From assembly GCA_031296215.1 (NCBI GenBank), contig JARLGE010000114.1, forward strand, positions 1 to 64,000: a stretch of 64,000 bases of DNA. The letters are read 5' to 3'. Shown in pieces: positions 37,060 to 45,054 of the stretch. Source of the stretch: Occallatibacter sp. (GTDB taxonomy: Bacteria; Acidobacteriota; Terriglobia; Terriglobales; Acidobacteriaceae). The position numbers and the translations under genes were made by a program. The first letter of the stretch is position 1. Each line of letters begins with the position of its first letter. Under the pieces are notes generated by a model, which was not told the origin of the DNA, ran no database searches, and worked only from the letters and a program-made list of their open reading frames with translations.

Positions 37060-38952
37060 ATGTTCGGATTGGTCCCAGCTCTCCACAATGCCGGCTCCCT
37101 GCCGGCCCTTCTCGCCTTCAGCACGGAACCCCTGGCGCACCTGCGCGCGCTCGATATCGCTGTCATCGCAATCTACTTCGTGATGGTGATCTGGATCGGC
37201 TTCTACCTCAAGGGCCGCTCCAACACCAGCGAAGAATTCTTCATGGCCGGCCGCGAAATGACTGCATGGATCGCGGGTTTGAGCTTCGTCTCGGCCAACC
37301 TCGGCTCGCTGGAGCTGATGGGCTGGGCCGGCTCGGCCTACCAGTACGGCATCCTCGCCACCCACTGGTATTGGATCGGCGCCATTCCCGCTATGATCTT
37401 CCTCGGCCTGGTCATGATGCCCTTCTACTACGTGTGCAAGACGCACTCGGTCCCCGGCTATCTCGACCTGCGCTTCGGAGGAGGCGCACGCAGCGTGGCC
37501 GCCTTCTCCTTCGCCATCGAAATGATTCTCATGAGCGGCGTCAACATGTTCGCCATGGCTGTGGTCATGAAGGTCGTCCTGGGCTGGGACATCAGCTTCA
37601 GCATCTTCGTTTCATCCATCGCGGTGGCCATCTACGTCGGCCTTGGCGGCCTCCGCTCCGCAATCTTCAACGAGGTTCTGCAATTCGTCCTCATCTGGGG
37701 TGGCGCGCTGCTAGTCCCCATCCTCGGACTCATTCAGACAGGTGGTGTCGGCGGCCTCAAGCGGCAGATCATGGTCAACATGCAGTCGATGACCGGCGTG
37801 CATTCTGACAGTTATTTCCACCTCTGGCGCGACACCGGCAGCTTTGCCGCCAATCCCATGGGCGTGCATTGGACAGGCATCGTCTTCGGCCTCGGCTTCG
37901 TCATCAGCTTCGGATACTGGACAACGGATTTCCTCGTCGTCCAACGCGTGCTCGCGGCCCACAATCTGCGCGCCGCCCGCATGGCCCCGATCATCGCTTC
38001 GTTCTTCAAGATGGCCGTGCCCTTCATCGTCATTCTGCCCGGTCTGCTTGGCCTCGTGCTTCTGCAGAATCCCGATGGCAGCCGCCGTCAACTCGTCGGC
38101 GAAGACGTGGTTGCCGCCTGCACCGCCTCCTCAAGCGGCCAGGTCGCGGATTCCGCCGCCTGCTCGGCCGCAATGTCCAAGACAAGCCTACCCGCCGCCT
38201 ACCAGCAGAGGGTTCTCAGCGGCGCGCCCGACGCCGAACTGCACAGCTACAACCAGGCCCTTCCATTGATGATGGTTCGCTACCTCGGCCCCGGACTTCT
38301 CGGCCTTGGCATCACCGCCCTCATTGCCGGATTCATGAGCGGCATGGCCGGCAACGTCAGCGCTTTTTCAACAGTCTGGACCTACGACATCTACAAACCC
38401 CTTATCAACAAGAAAGGTTCCGACAGTCACTACGTTTTGGTGGGGCGTCTCTCCATCTTGATTGGCGTGGCGGTCTCCATCGGCGCGGCCTACCTGGTCA
38501 TGCACGCGCACGGCATCATGGACTACGTGCAGGCGCTGTTCAGCATCTTTGTCGCGCCGCTGCTGGCTACCATTCTCTTCGGGATGTTCTGGAAGCGCGC
38601 AACCAAGTGGGCAGGCTTTCTCGCCCTGCTGCTCGGCATCGTCTTTTCCGCAAGCTTGTTCATGTGGGTCAAGCTCGTTCCTTCCGCATTGGCCAGTGTC
38701 GCGCTATCGCCTGACGCCAAGCCCATGGCCGAGAATGTATTCAGAGCGCTCTGGGCGTTCGTATTCGCCGCCATTGTCTTGGTCGTGGTCAGCTTGCTCA
38801 CCAAGCCGCGGCCTGTGGCTGAGCTTGACGGCCTCGTTTATGGCGCAACAGTTTTGCCCAAGGAAGAGCCGGTTCCGTTTTACCGCAACGAATACGCATG
38901 GGCTCTTCTTGTGGTCGTCCTCTTCGCAGCACTGAACATGATCTTCTGGTAA
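37060..38952 (+). CDS. Sodium:solute symporter (SSS family)
   Basis: A 630-residue inner-membrane transporter with about 14 hydrophobic segments, of the SSS/SGLT-like family: EEFFMAGREMTAWIAGLSFV, SANLGSLELMGWAGSAYQYG and ITALIAGFMSGMAGNVSAF are typical family regions. It imports a solute with sodium. A 60-residue hydrophilic insert (about 345-405, Ser/Ala-rich) lies between membrane segments. It begins a plus-strand group with a 73-residue membrane protein, a fucose-isomerase-family protein and an M24-fold protein, so a sugar or sugar acid is the likely solute. Confidence 0.93.
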   Translation: MFGLVPALHNAGSLPALLAFSTEPLAHLRALDIAVIAIYFVMVIWIGFYLKGRSNTSEEFFMAGREMTAWIAGLSFVSANLGSLELMGWAGSAYQYGILATHWYWIGAIPAMIFLGLVMMPFYYVCKTHSVPGYLDLRFGGGARSVAAFSFAIEMILMSGVNMFAMAVVMKVVLGWDISFSIFVSSIAVAIYVGLGGLRSAIFNEVLQFVLIWGGALLVPILGLIQTGGVGGLKRQIMVNMQSMTGVHSDSYFHLWRDTGSFAANPMGVHWTGIVFGLGFVISFGYWTTDFLVVQRVLAAHNLRAARMAPIIASFFKMAVPFIVILPGLLGLVLLQNPDGSRRQLVGEDVVAACTASSSGQVADSAACSAAMSKTSLPAAYQQRVLSGAPDAELHSYNQALPLMMVRYLGPGLLGLGITALIAGFMSGMAGNVSAFSTVWTYDIYKPLINKKGSDSHYVLVGRLSILIGVAVSIGAAYLVMHAHGIMDYVQALFSIFVAPLLATILFGMFWKRATKWAGFLALLLGIVFSASLFMWVKLVPSALASVALSPDAKPMAENVFRALWAFVFAAIVLVVVSLLTKPRPVAELDGLVYGATVLPKEEPVPFYRNEYAWALLVVVLFAALNMIFW

Positions 38953-38974
38953 CAAGAGGAAAGGGGTTACATAC

Positions 38975-39196
38975 ATGCATGGTTCCGGAATTCCCATTTG
39001 GTTCTTTATTGGAGTGCTGCTGCTGATCTATGGCGGAATGGCTCTCGGTTATGGCCTCTATGAATGGCAAACCGGAAGCTACCCGCCGCTGGTCGAGTTG
39101 ACCAAACTGCACACACCGGTGTGGTGGGGCGGCGTGCTGGCTCTCCTCGGGTTGTTCTACGTCGTAAAGTTTCGTCCGGGACGCGCAGGCAAGTAG
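38975..39196 (+). CDS. Small two-helix membrane protein, possible symporter partner
   Basis: A 73-residue protein with two membrane segments (about 7-28 and 49-65) and a basic C-terminus (KFRPGRAGK). It begins 22 nt after the symporter stop with AGAGGAAAGGGG upstream. I know no family name for it. Several SSS transporters are accompanied by a small membrane protein (for example ActP with the DUF485 protein YjcH, PanF with YhdT), so an accessory-subunit role is inferred from position and size only. Confidence 0.75.
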   Translation: MHGSGIPIWFFIGVLLLIYGGMALGYGLYEWQTGSYPPLVELTKLHTPVWWGGVLALLGLFYVVKFRPGRAGK

Positions 39197-39262
39197 ATTT
39201 CTGCGCGCCGCAAATAATAATGAAACGCCGCGAAGGCGGTCACGCAAAAGGGAGTAATTGAC

Positions 39263-40687
39263 ATGGCAGCGCAACGAGGTATGACATTTGGAATTGTCGT
39301 AGGCAATCGCGGTTTTTTCCCTGACCACCTGGCCAAGACCGGCCGCGAAGAAATCATTTCGGTGCTGGAAGCAGCAGGAGCACGGGCCATCGTGCTCGGG
39401 CCCGAGGATTCGAAGTACGGCGCGGTGGAAACCTACGCCGAGTCGCAGAAGTGCGCCGCGCTGTTCAAGAAGCACGCGGAAGAGATTGACGGCATTATTA
39501 TTACCTTGCCCAACTTCGGGGAAGAGCGCGGCATCGTGGACGCTATCCGGCTGTCGGGGCTGAAGGTTCCAGTGCTGGTGCAGGCCACGCCGGACCGCTC
39601 CGACGCGATGACCATCGCCACCCGCCGCGATAGTTTCTGCGGCAAAATGAGCGCGTGCAATAACCTGATGCAGTACGGCATTCCTTACTCGCTGACCACG
39701 CTGCACACGGAGAGCCTGACCTCGGCCGAGTTCACCGCGGATCTCGAGTGGTTTTCGCAGGTCTGCCGCATCGTGAAGGGGCTCAAGAATCTGCGCATCG
39801 GCGCCATCGGCGCGCGTCCCACGGCTTTCAACACGGTGCGCTACTCCGAGCGCATCTTTGAAACCAGCGGCATCACCATCGAGACCATTGATTTGTCTGA
39901 GATCTTTGGCCGCATCAACAAGATGAAGGACACGGACGACGCCGCGCAGGCGAAACTGGCCGCCATCAAGAGCTATGTCTCCACGCACGGGATCGCCGAC
40001 GCGGCGCTGATGAAGATGGCCAAGTTGGGTGCGGTCATCGACGGCTGGATGAAGCAGGCCAACGTGACCGTGAGCGCCGTGCAGTGCTGGACCTCGATGG
40101 AGGAGTTCTTCGGCGTGGTCCCCTGCACCATCATGAGCATGATGAGCAACAACCTGATTCCCTCGGCCTGCGAAGTGGATGTGCCGGGCACGCTGAGCAT
40201 GTACATGCTGGCGCTGGCTTCGGGAACGCCCTCCGCGCTGCTGGACTGGAACAACAATTACGGCAATCATCCCGACAAGTGTGTCTGCTTCCACTGCTCC
40301 AACCTGCCCAAGCATTTCTTCAAGGAAGTTCGCATGGACTACCAGGAGATCATCGCCGGCACGGTGGGCAAAGAGAACACTTTCGGCACTTGCGTGGGCC
40401 GCGTGAAGGCCGGCCAAATGAGTTACGCGCGCTACTCCACCGACGATCGCCGCGGCGTGGTGCGCGGCTACACGGGCGCGGGCAAGTTCACCGACGATCC
40501 TCTGGAGACGTTTGGCGGCGCAGGCGTGGCGGAGATTCCGCAACTGCAGAAACTGCTCAAGTACATCTGTCGCGAGGGCTTCGAGCACCACGTGGCGGCC
40601 AACTTCAGTGATGTGTCGAAGGCCATTCACGAAGCTGCGCGCTACCTGGGCTGGGAGAGCCACTATCATCCGGCGCTGGAAGACTGA
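39263..40687 (+). CDS. L-fucose/L-arabinose isomerase family protein
   Basis: A 474-residue protein of the fucose/arabinose isomerase fold, which interconverts aldoses and ketoses with a divalent metal. Family-like regions are the N-terminal GIVVGNRGFFPDHLAKTGRE, DGIIITLPNFGEER, the central QCWTSMEEFFGVVPC with its acidic pair, and SACEVDVPGTLSMYMLALAS, where the metal-binding Glu and Asp are expected. The length and the C-terminal part differ from classical FucI (about 590) and AraA (about 500), so it belongs to a divergent subgroup; the substrate may be a modified or acidic sugar. It is flanked by symporter genes and an M24-like gene. Confidence 0.85.
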   Translation: MAAQRGMTFGIVVGNRGFFPDHLAKTGREEIISVLEAAGARAIVLGPEDSKYGAVETYAESQKCAALFKKHAEEIDGIIITLPNFGEERGIVDAIRLSGLKVPVLVQATPDRSDAMTIATRRDSFCGKMSACNNLMQYGIPYSLTTLHTESLTSAEFTADLEWFSQVCRIVKGLKNLRIGAIGARPTAFNTVRYSERIFETSGITIETIDLSEIFGRINKMKDTDDAAQAKLAAIKSYVSTHGIADAALMKMAKLGAVIDGWMKQANVTVSAVQCWTSMEEFFGVVPCTIMSMMSNNLIPSACEVDVPGTLSMYMLALASGTPSALLDWNNNYGNHPDKCVCFHCSNLPKHFFKEVRMDYQEIIAGTVGKENTFGTCVGRVKAGQMSYARYSTDDRRGVVRGYTGAGKFTDDPLETFGGAGVAEIPQLQKLLKYICREGFEHHVAANFSDVSKAIHEAARYLGWESHYHPALED

Positions 40688-40693
40688 AAAGCT

Positions 40694-40721
40694 GGGACTG
40701 AGGGACTAGGGATTAGGGATT
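40694..40721. repeat. Heptamer array after the isomerase gene
   Basis: GGGACTG, then AGGGACT, AGGGATT, AGGGATT, starting 6 nt after the isomerase stop. The first 19 bases equal those at 8830-8848. Confidence 0.85.
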
Positions 40722-40751
40722 AACCTGGATGCGCCGCACACCGTTGGGTGT

Positions 40752-40791
40752 CCCAAACTTGGCACATTCTTGTTTTTGTGCCAAGGGTGGG
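40752..40791. repeat. Hairpin element between isomerase and M24-like genes
   Basis: CTTGGCACA (40758-40766) pairs perfectly with TGTGCCAAG (40777-40785); outside a 2x2 internal loop CCCA (40752-40755) pairs with TGGG (40788-40791). A second small hairpin ACACC/GGTGT stands just before it. The form recalls dispersed hairpin repeats of bacterial intergenic regions. The T-run is in the loop, so it is not a classical terminator. Confidence 0.55.
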
Positions 40792-40831
40792 GAAGCACGA
40801 AGCTCGACCGGCAAGTTCCTGTTTTTTCTTG

Positions 40832-40852
40832 GTCCCTGATCCCTGATCCCCG
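40832..40852. repeat. Inverted heptamer array upstream of the M24-like gene
   Basis: GTCCCTG-ATCCCTG-ATCCCCG, the reverse complement type of the AGGGAT array at 40694-40721. The two arrays flank the hairpin at 40752-40791 in inverted orientation. Confidence 0.75.
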
Positions 40853-40875
40853 CCACTGGAAAAGGAAGCACGGAA

Positions 40876-42030
40876 ATGAGCAAGAGAATCGGCAAGAGCC
40901 TGGTAGTGAACGGCGCCACTCTGGTGGCAGAAGCCGCGTGGAATGCAGAGCTGAACACAAAGCAAGAGCAGCTTGTCGCGTGGATGCAGGAGAAGAATCT
41001 GGCCGGCGTTCTCATCCGCCGCAACGAAAACGTGGCCTGGGTGACGGGTGGCGCGGTAGAACTGCGCGTGCTCACACCGGGCGAGACGGGCGTGGCTTCG
41101 CTGCTGGTGACCGCGGCGGGCAAGCGCTACTACCTCACCACCGAGAACGAAGCGCCACGCCTGCACGATGAAGAATTCGGCGCGCTGGACTTTGAGCCGG
41201 TGCTGTTTCCGTGGTGGGCGGACGACACGGCAGCTGCCGCGGCCAAGCTGGCCGCCGGGCCGTTGGGGTCCGACACGCCGGGCGTCGGGACGAATGTGAA
41301 TCTTGCCCCGCTGCGCGCCGCCTTGCAGGAGAGCGAGATCGCGCGCTACCGCTGGCTGGGCGCGGAGACCGCCGCGGCCACGGTGGAAGCGTTGCATGAA
41401 GTTGAACCGGGGCTGAGCGAATTCGATTTGGAGGCCATCACGGCGGGCGGACTTCTGCGGCGCGGCATTCTGCCTTCAGTGGCGCTCTACGCCGTGGATG
41501 AGCGGATCATGAATTACAAGCATGCGGTGCCGCGCGGACGCCGGCTGAAGCAATATGGGATGCTGAATCTTTGTTCGCGCAAGTGGGGACTCGCCATCTC
41601 CATCACGCGCTTCATTCACTTCGGAGCGCTGCCCAGGGAACTTGGCGATCGGTTCAACTCGGCTGCAAAGGTGAACGCAGCTTTGCTCAACGCAAGCCGT
41701 GTGGGCGCGACTTCGGCGGAGTTGTTCAAGGTGGCGCAGGCGGCATATGCGGCGGAGGGCTACCCCGGCGAAGAGCGCTTCCATCACCAGGGCGGGCCTA
41801 CCGGCTACGGCGAGCGCGAATGGGTGGCTACGCCGCAGGGAACTGAGGTTGTCGTCAACAACCAGGCCTTCGCGTGGAACCCGAGCATCCGCGGCGGCAA
41901 GGTGGAGGACACCGTGATTCTGCGCGACGGCGTAATCGAGAACCTGACTGTCACTCCAGAGCTGCCCGTGCTGACAGAAGCGATTGTGGACGGCAGTGAT
42001 TATGCGGCGGCCGGGGTGCTGGTGAAGTAG
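40876..42030 (+). CDS. Peptidase M24 (pita-bread) fold protein lacking most metal ligands
   Basis: A 384-residue protein with a creatinase-like N-terminal domain (about 30-140) and a C-terminal M24 fold. In active aminopeptidase P-type enzymes five residues (D, D, H, E, E) bind two metals. Here the first Asp is Asn in GMLNLC, the second is Ser in LAISITRF, the His is kept near HHQGGPTGYGERE, the first Glu is Asn in FAWNPSIR, and only the last Glu remains (KVEDTVIL). It therefore should not be a dinuclear peptidase; a creatinase-like metal-free hydrolase is an alternative. It follows the isomerase gene and may act on the same pathway. Confidence 0.85.
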   Translation: MSKRIGKSLVVNGATLVAEAAWNAELNTKQEQLVAWMQEKNLAGVLIRRNENVAWVTGGAVELRVLTPGETGVASLLVTAAGKRYYLTTENEAPRLHDEEFGALDFEPVLFPWWADDTAAAAAKLAAGPLGSDTPGVGTNVNLAPLRAALQESEIARYRWLGAETAAATVEALHEVEPGLSEFDLEAITAGGLLRRGILPSVALYAVDERIMNYKHAVPRGRRLKQYGMLNLCSRKWGLAISITRFIHFGALPRELGDRFNSAAKVNAALLNASRVGATSAELFKVAQAAYAAEGYPGEERFHHQGGPTGYGEREWVATPQGTEVVVNNQAFAWNPSIRGGKVEDTVILRDGVIENLTVTPELPVLTEAIVDGSDYAAAGVLVK

Positions 42031-42036
42031 AACTAC

Positions 42037-42064
42037 AGGGAATAGGGATTAGGGAATAGGGACA
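42037..42064. repeat. Heptamer array between the M24-like and zinc-ribbon genes
   Basis: AGGGAAT-AGGGATT-AGGGAAT-AGGGACA begins 6 nt after the M24-like stop and, on the minus strand, encodes V-P-I-P-stop of the zinc-ribbon protein. Confidence 0.85.
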
Positions 42065-42444
42065 TGATCCTTTGGATCAGACGAGAGATTCAAAGTCGTC
42101 AAGTGACTTTCAAAAGGGCGCCGTGGGACAAGGGTGGGGCGTACCAGAAACGGAGCAATCCGACACAGAAACGACAAAATTAGAAATGTGAAGGGCAAAC
42201 AAAGCAGATAAAAATACGACGGAATGTCCATAAAGCAAAATCGTGGACCGCGCATCGTTGCTACCCACGCAAGTGCATATCCCAGCAAAACACCCAGGAG
42301 AACAACCAGTCGCGTGTACGGCGGCGATACTTTCAACTCCGCGCCGCAATGCGGACACCGGAAATCAAGACGAAAAACAGATAGAGTCACCTCAACGGGG
42401 CTGGAGCATGCGGGACACGGCGTCGATTTGCGGTCGAACATCAT
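42049..42444 (-). CDS. Zinc-ribbon membrane protein
   Basis: A 131-residue protein with an N-terminal zinc ribbon, CPACSSPVEV to RCPHCGAEL (two C-x2-C pairs), followed by two membrane segments (about 45-65 and 75-100) and a basic C-terminal tail. The start MMFDRK at 42444 is chosen because the ribbon begins within ten residues; the frame is open to 42600. Codon use is less GC-rich than in neighbours, suggesting a more recent arrival. The last residues and the stop are encoded by the heptamer repeat. Function unknown. Confidence 0.65.
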   Translation of the reverse strand: MMFDRKSTPCPACSSPVEVTLSVFRLDFRCPHCGAELKVSPPYTRLVVLLGVLLGYALAWVATMRGPRFCFMDIPSYFYLLCLPFTFLILSFLCRIAPFLVRPTLVPRRPFESHLTTLNLSSDPKDHVPIP

Positions 42445-42633
42445 TCTATAAAGTCCAGTATAGAACCTTCTCGAACCAAGAAGAAACCCGTCGAGGTCCC
42501 TCCCTCCACCTTCGGTGAGTCCTGCGGTGTTGCGAGACTGCCCCGGTAAGGCCATCATTTTGGAAAGGCGAAAAAGCAATTTGCCGCGCAACCGATCCAT
42601 TTCTGCTAATAATCTGATCCTCCTCCCAGTTCC

Positions 42634-43602
42634 TTAGTCCCCCGCCCCCGCTTCGCGCGGCTGCAATGTCAGGCGAGCGGTAAGGACGACGAGTGAAGCC
42701 CACAGCGTGTCGGCGGCGAGCAGGTGGGCTACCTGCAGCCAGAGCGGCGCAAGCAGCACGACATCGAGCGCTCCCAGTGTGTAAGCAACAGCGAGCAGCA
42801 GGAGAACCAGCGCGGAGAGGCGGCGGTTGTCCCCGTGCGTTTTGTGTTGCGCGGCGCGGACCAGCAGCCAGATGAGGCAGATGCTGGCCAGGAAGGCGAC
42901 GGTGGGGTGCATCCAGCGCCAGCGCACGAGCCAACCGCTGGTGGCGGAGAAGTCCTGCGCCAGCGCCAGCCCCAATGAAGACGCGGGGAAGAGCGTGTCG
43001 CCGAGGGCGGCGAGCGAGCCGGTGATGCCCACAACCATGACAACCAGGACGGCAGCCACAGCGCCGAAGGGCGCAACCAGGCGCACGGTGCCGCGCAGGA
43101 AGCCCTTGCGGCGGCTGAGAAGGTGCGCAGTGAGAGTGAGTGCGGCCAGAAGCAGCAGCGTGTTGGCCAGGTGCAGAGCAAGAAACGCGGGGCGCAGCGG
43201 GGACTGGCTCTGCGCCGTGTAGCCGAGCTTGACCAGCAACGCGCCCAGCACAGCCTCAAGCAGCGTGAAGATCACCGAGGCGACAGCCAACGCACGGGCA
43301 AGATGGCCGCGGACGGTGCCGGCGACGGTCCACGCCAGCAGGGCAAGGACGGAGAGGAGCGAAAGGCCGCTGGTGATGCGGTGGGTGAACTCGATCATGG
43401 TGTCGGCGCGCGGCGAAGCTTGCAGCACAGTGCCGTTGCACAGCGGCCAGTGTGCGCCACAGCCGGCGCCGGAACCGGTGGCGCGGACCAGCGTGCCCCA
43501 AAGAATGACGGCGATGAAGTAAGCCAGCACGCCCCAGGCAAAGCGGCGCAGCGCAGGAGAAGGAAGGCGCTTGGAATCGATGGAGACTGCGGTCACGGGC
43601 AT
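42634..43602 (-). CDS. ctaA: Heme A synthase (COX15/CtaA family)
   Basis: Oxidises heme O to heme A for aa3-type oxidases. A 322-residue membrane protein with eight hydrophobic helices. The heme-binding His residues are visible: EFTHRITSG in the first bundle, LALHLANTLLL, RWRWMHPTVAFL and VAHLLAADTLWASL in the later helices. The extracellular RATGSGAGCGAHWPLCNGT loop carries the Cys pair found in Gram-positive-like CtaA. ATG 43602 follows an AGGAGTCC-like stretch on the minus strand region; an upstream start at 43647 adds 15 residues. It implies an aerobic respiratory chain. Confidence 0.92.
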   Translation of the reverse strand: MPVTAVSIDSKRLPSPALRRFAWGVLAYFIAVILWGTLVRATGSGAGCGAHWPLCNGTVLQASPRADTMIEFTHRITSGLSLLSVLALLAWTVAGTVRGHLARALAVASVIFTLLEAVLGALLVKLGYTAQSQSPLRPAFLALHLANTLLLLAALTLTAHLLSRRKGFLRGTVRLVAPFGAVAAVLVVMVVGITGSLAALGDTLFPASSLGLALAQDFSATSGWLVRWRWMHPTVAFLASICLIWLLVRAAQHKTHGDNRRLSALVLLLLAVAYTLGALDVVLLAPLWLQVAHLLAADTLWASLVVLTARLTLQPREAGAGD

Positions 43603-43700
43603 GAAGGAGGACTCCGGATGGAACCCACCAGTGTAGAACATGCGCACTCAACTTGCGTGTGGTTGCGTTTGAAAGTCAGCACGGAGAGCAGAAGCAGGTC

Positions 43701-43763
43701 CTCTTCGACTTCGCTCAGGTGCAGGCATTCGAATCCGTTGACGAACGCTCCGCTCAGAATGAC
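43701..43763. repeat. Dispersed repeat of the TCATTCTGAGCG/AGTCGAAG type at the ackA 3' end
   Basis: CTCTTCGACTTCGCTCAGGT (43701-43720) and CGCTCAGAATGAC (43751-43763) are two pieces of a repeat motif that is common between genes of many bacteria. The second piece supplies the last residues and the TGA stop of AckA on the minus strand. A related copy is at 51707-51752 in the opposite orientation. Confidence 0.6.
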
Positions 43764-44971
43764 AATTCTGCTGATGGTGTGGCGAGCAGCCGGACGACAT
43801 GATTGACGATGATCAGATCTTCTGCCGGAGGGATGACGCGCACGGTGACGGGCGAGCTCTCAGCGGAGATGACCGCTTCGCCGCGGACGTTGTTGCGGAC
43901 CGGGTCGACTACGATTCCCAAAGCGCCCAAGCCGGCGCAGATCTCGGCGCGGCTGGCAATGTCGTTTTCGCCGATGCCGCCAGTGAAGACGAGCATGTCC
44001 AACCCATTCAATTCGGCCACATAGCTGCCGATCCAGCGGGCGATGGTCCAGGTGAACTTGTCGACGGCCAGCCGGGCTCTGGCATTGCCTTCCTGAATCG
44101 ACTCGCGCAGGTCACGCATGTCGTTGGAGAGCCCGCTGACGCCCAGCAGGCCGGACTGTTTGCTGACCACGTTTTCGAGCTTTTCCGCGGCATCGAGCGC
44201 GCCGCTCGTGGTCTCGGCAATCTTCTTGAGAATGAAGATGAGGACGCCGGGGTCGATGTCGCCGGTGCGCGAGCCGGAGATGATGCCGCTGGTGGGGGTG
44301 AGAGCCATGGAGGTGTCGAGGCACTTGCCGCCCCTGATCGCCGAGATGGATGCGCCGTTGCCCAGGTGCGCCACGATCAGCTTCTCCGGGACGTTGGGCT
44401 GCAGTTGGTAAATGATCGACTCGTAGGAGATGCCGTGATAGCCGTAGCGGCGGACGCCCAGGGCGACGTACTCGTCGGGGATGGGCATCCGCGCAGCCAC
44501 CTCGGGAATAGTGCGGTGGAAGTAGGTGTCGAGGATGGCGAAGTTGGGCGTGCCGGGAAACAGGCGCAGCGCCTCGCGCATGATGTACACCGCGATCGGC
44601 GTGTGCAGAGGCGCCAGCGCGGCGTAACTGTCGATCTCGTCGATCAGCCGCGGCGTGATTAATTGGTTTTCGCGTACAGTGGGCCCGCCACAGACAGTGC
44701 GATGGCCGATGGCGGCCGGAGCAGGGAAGTCGCCGGAGTGGAGCGCGTCGGCGACGATTTTGAATGCAACTGCCCGGTTGGGCAGCGCCGGCGTTTGATC
44801 GACGAGTTTGTTGCCGCCCTCGTCCTTGATCCAGAACTTGCCCAGATCGGTGCCGATGCCGTCGACCGCGCCTTCGAGCAATCGTGTGCGCTCGCCGTCG
44901 CCGGCTTCGTAGATGGAGAACTTGATGGAAGAGGAACCGCTGTTCAAAACGAGAATTGGTAAGGACGGCAT
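43754..44971 (-). CDS. ackA: Acetate kinase
   Basis: Transfers phosphate from acetyl phosphate to ADP, giving acetate and ATP. The 405-residue protein has the ASKHA-fold motifs VLNSGSSSIKFSIYE, IGHRTVCGGP, ILDTYFHRTIPE, the catalytic RRYGYHG, HLGNGASISAI, GSRTGDIDPG and VFTGGIGEN. The motif before GG reads RTVCGG where RVVHGG is usual. It begins 75 nt after phosphoketolase on the same strand, which makes the acetyl-phosphate source clear. No phosphotransacetylase gene is nearby. Confidence 0.96.
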   Translation of the reverse strand: MPSLPILVLNSGSSSIKFSIYEAGDGERTRLLEGAVDGIGTDLGKFWIKDEGGNKLVDQTPALPNRAVAFKIVADALHSGDFPAPAAIGHRTVCGGPTVRENQLITPRLIDEIDSYAALAPLHTPIAVYIMREALRLFPGTPNFAILDTYFHRTIPEVAARMPIPDEYVALGVRRYGYHGISYESIIYQLQPNVPEKLIVAHLGNGASISAIRGGKCLDTSMALTPTSGIISGSRTGDIDPGVLIFILKKIAETTSGALDAAEKLENVVSKQSGLLGVSGLSNDMRDLRESIQEGNARARLAVDKFTWTIARWIGSYVAELNGLDMLVFTGGIGENDIASRAEICAGLGALGIVVDPVRNNVRGEAVISAESSPVTVRVIPPAEDLIIVNHVVRLLATPSAELSF

Positions 44972-45029
44972 GAAGAAAAACCTCTTTGAGTTAGGGCTGA
45001 TCCGCTAAGTCAGGCTGTTCGCAAATCAA

Positions 45030-45054
45030 CGGAGTTAGTTCGAAGCTAACTCCG
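45030..45054. other. Hairpin at the phosphoketolase stop codon
   Basis: CGGAGTTAG (45030-45038) and CTAACTCCG (45046-45054) form a perfect 9-bp stem, extended by two pairs into the loop. The phosphoketolase stop TAG is in the right arm (45046-45048). The arm is the GCGGAGTTAGC element that recurs near 49.2 kb. It may tune transcription into ackA. Confidence 0.7.

Noticed and set aside
38798-40669. 623-codon minus-strand frame over the isomerase gene
   Set aside because: Shadow frame; it runs through repeat-bearing and coding DNA of the plus strand without domain evidence.
40876-42030. Xaa-Pro aminopeptidase as a working annotation
   Set aside because: Three of the five metal ligands required for that activity are replaced.
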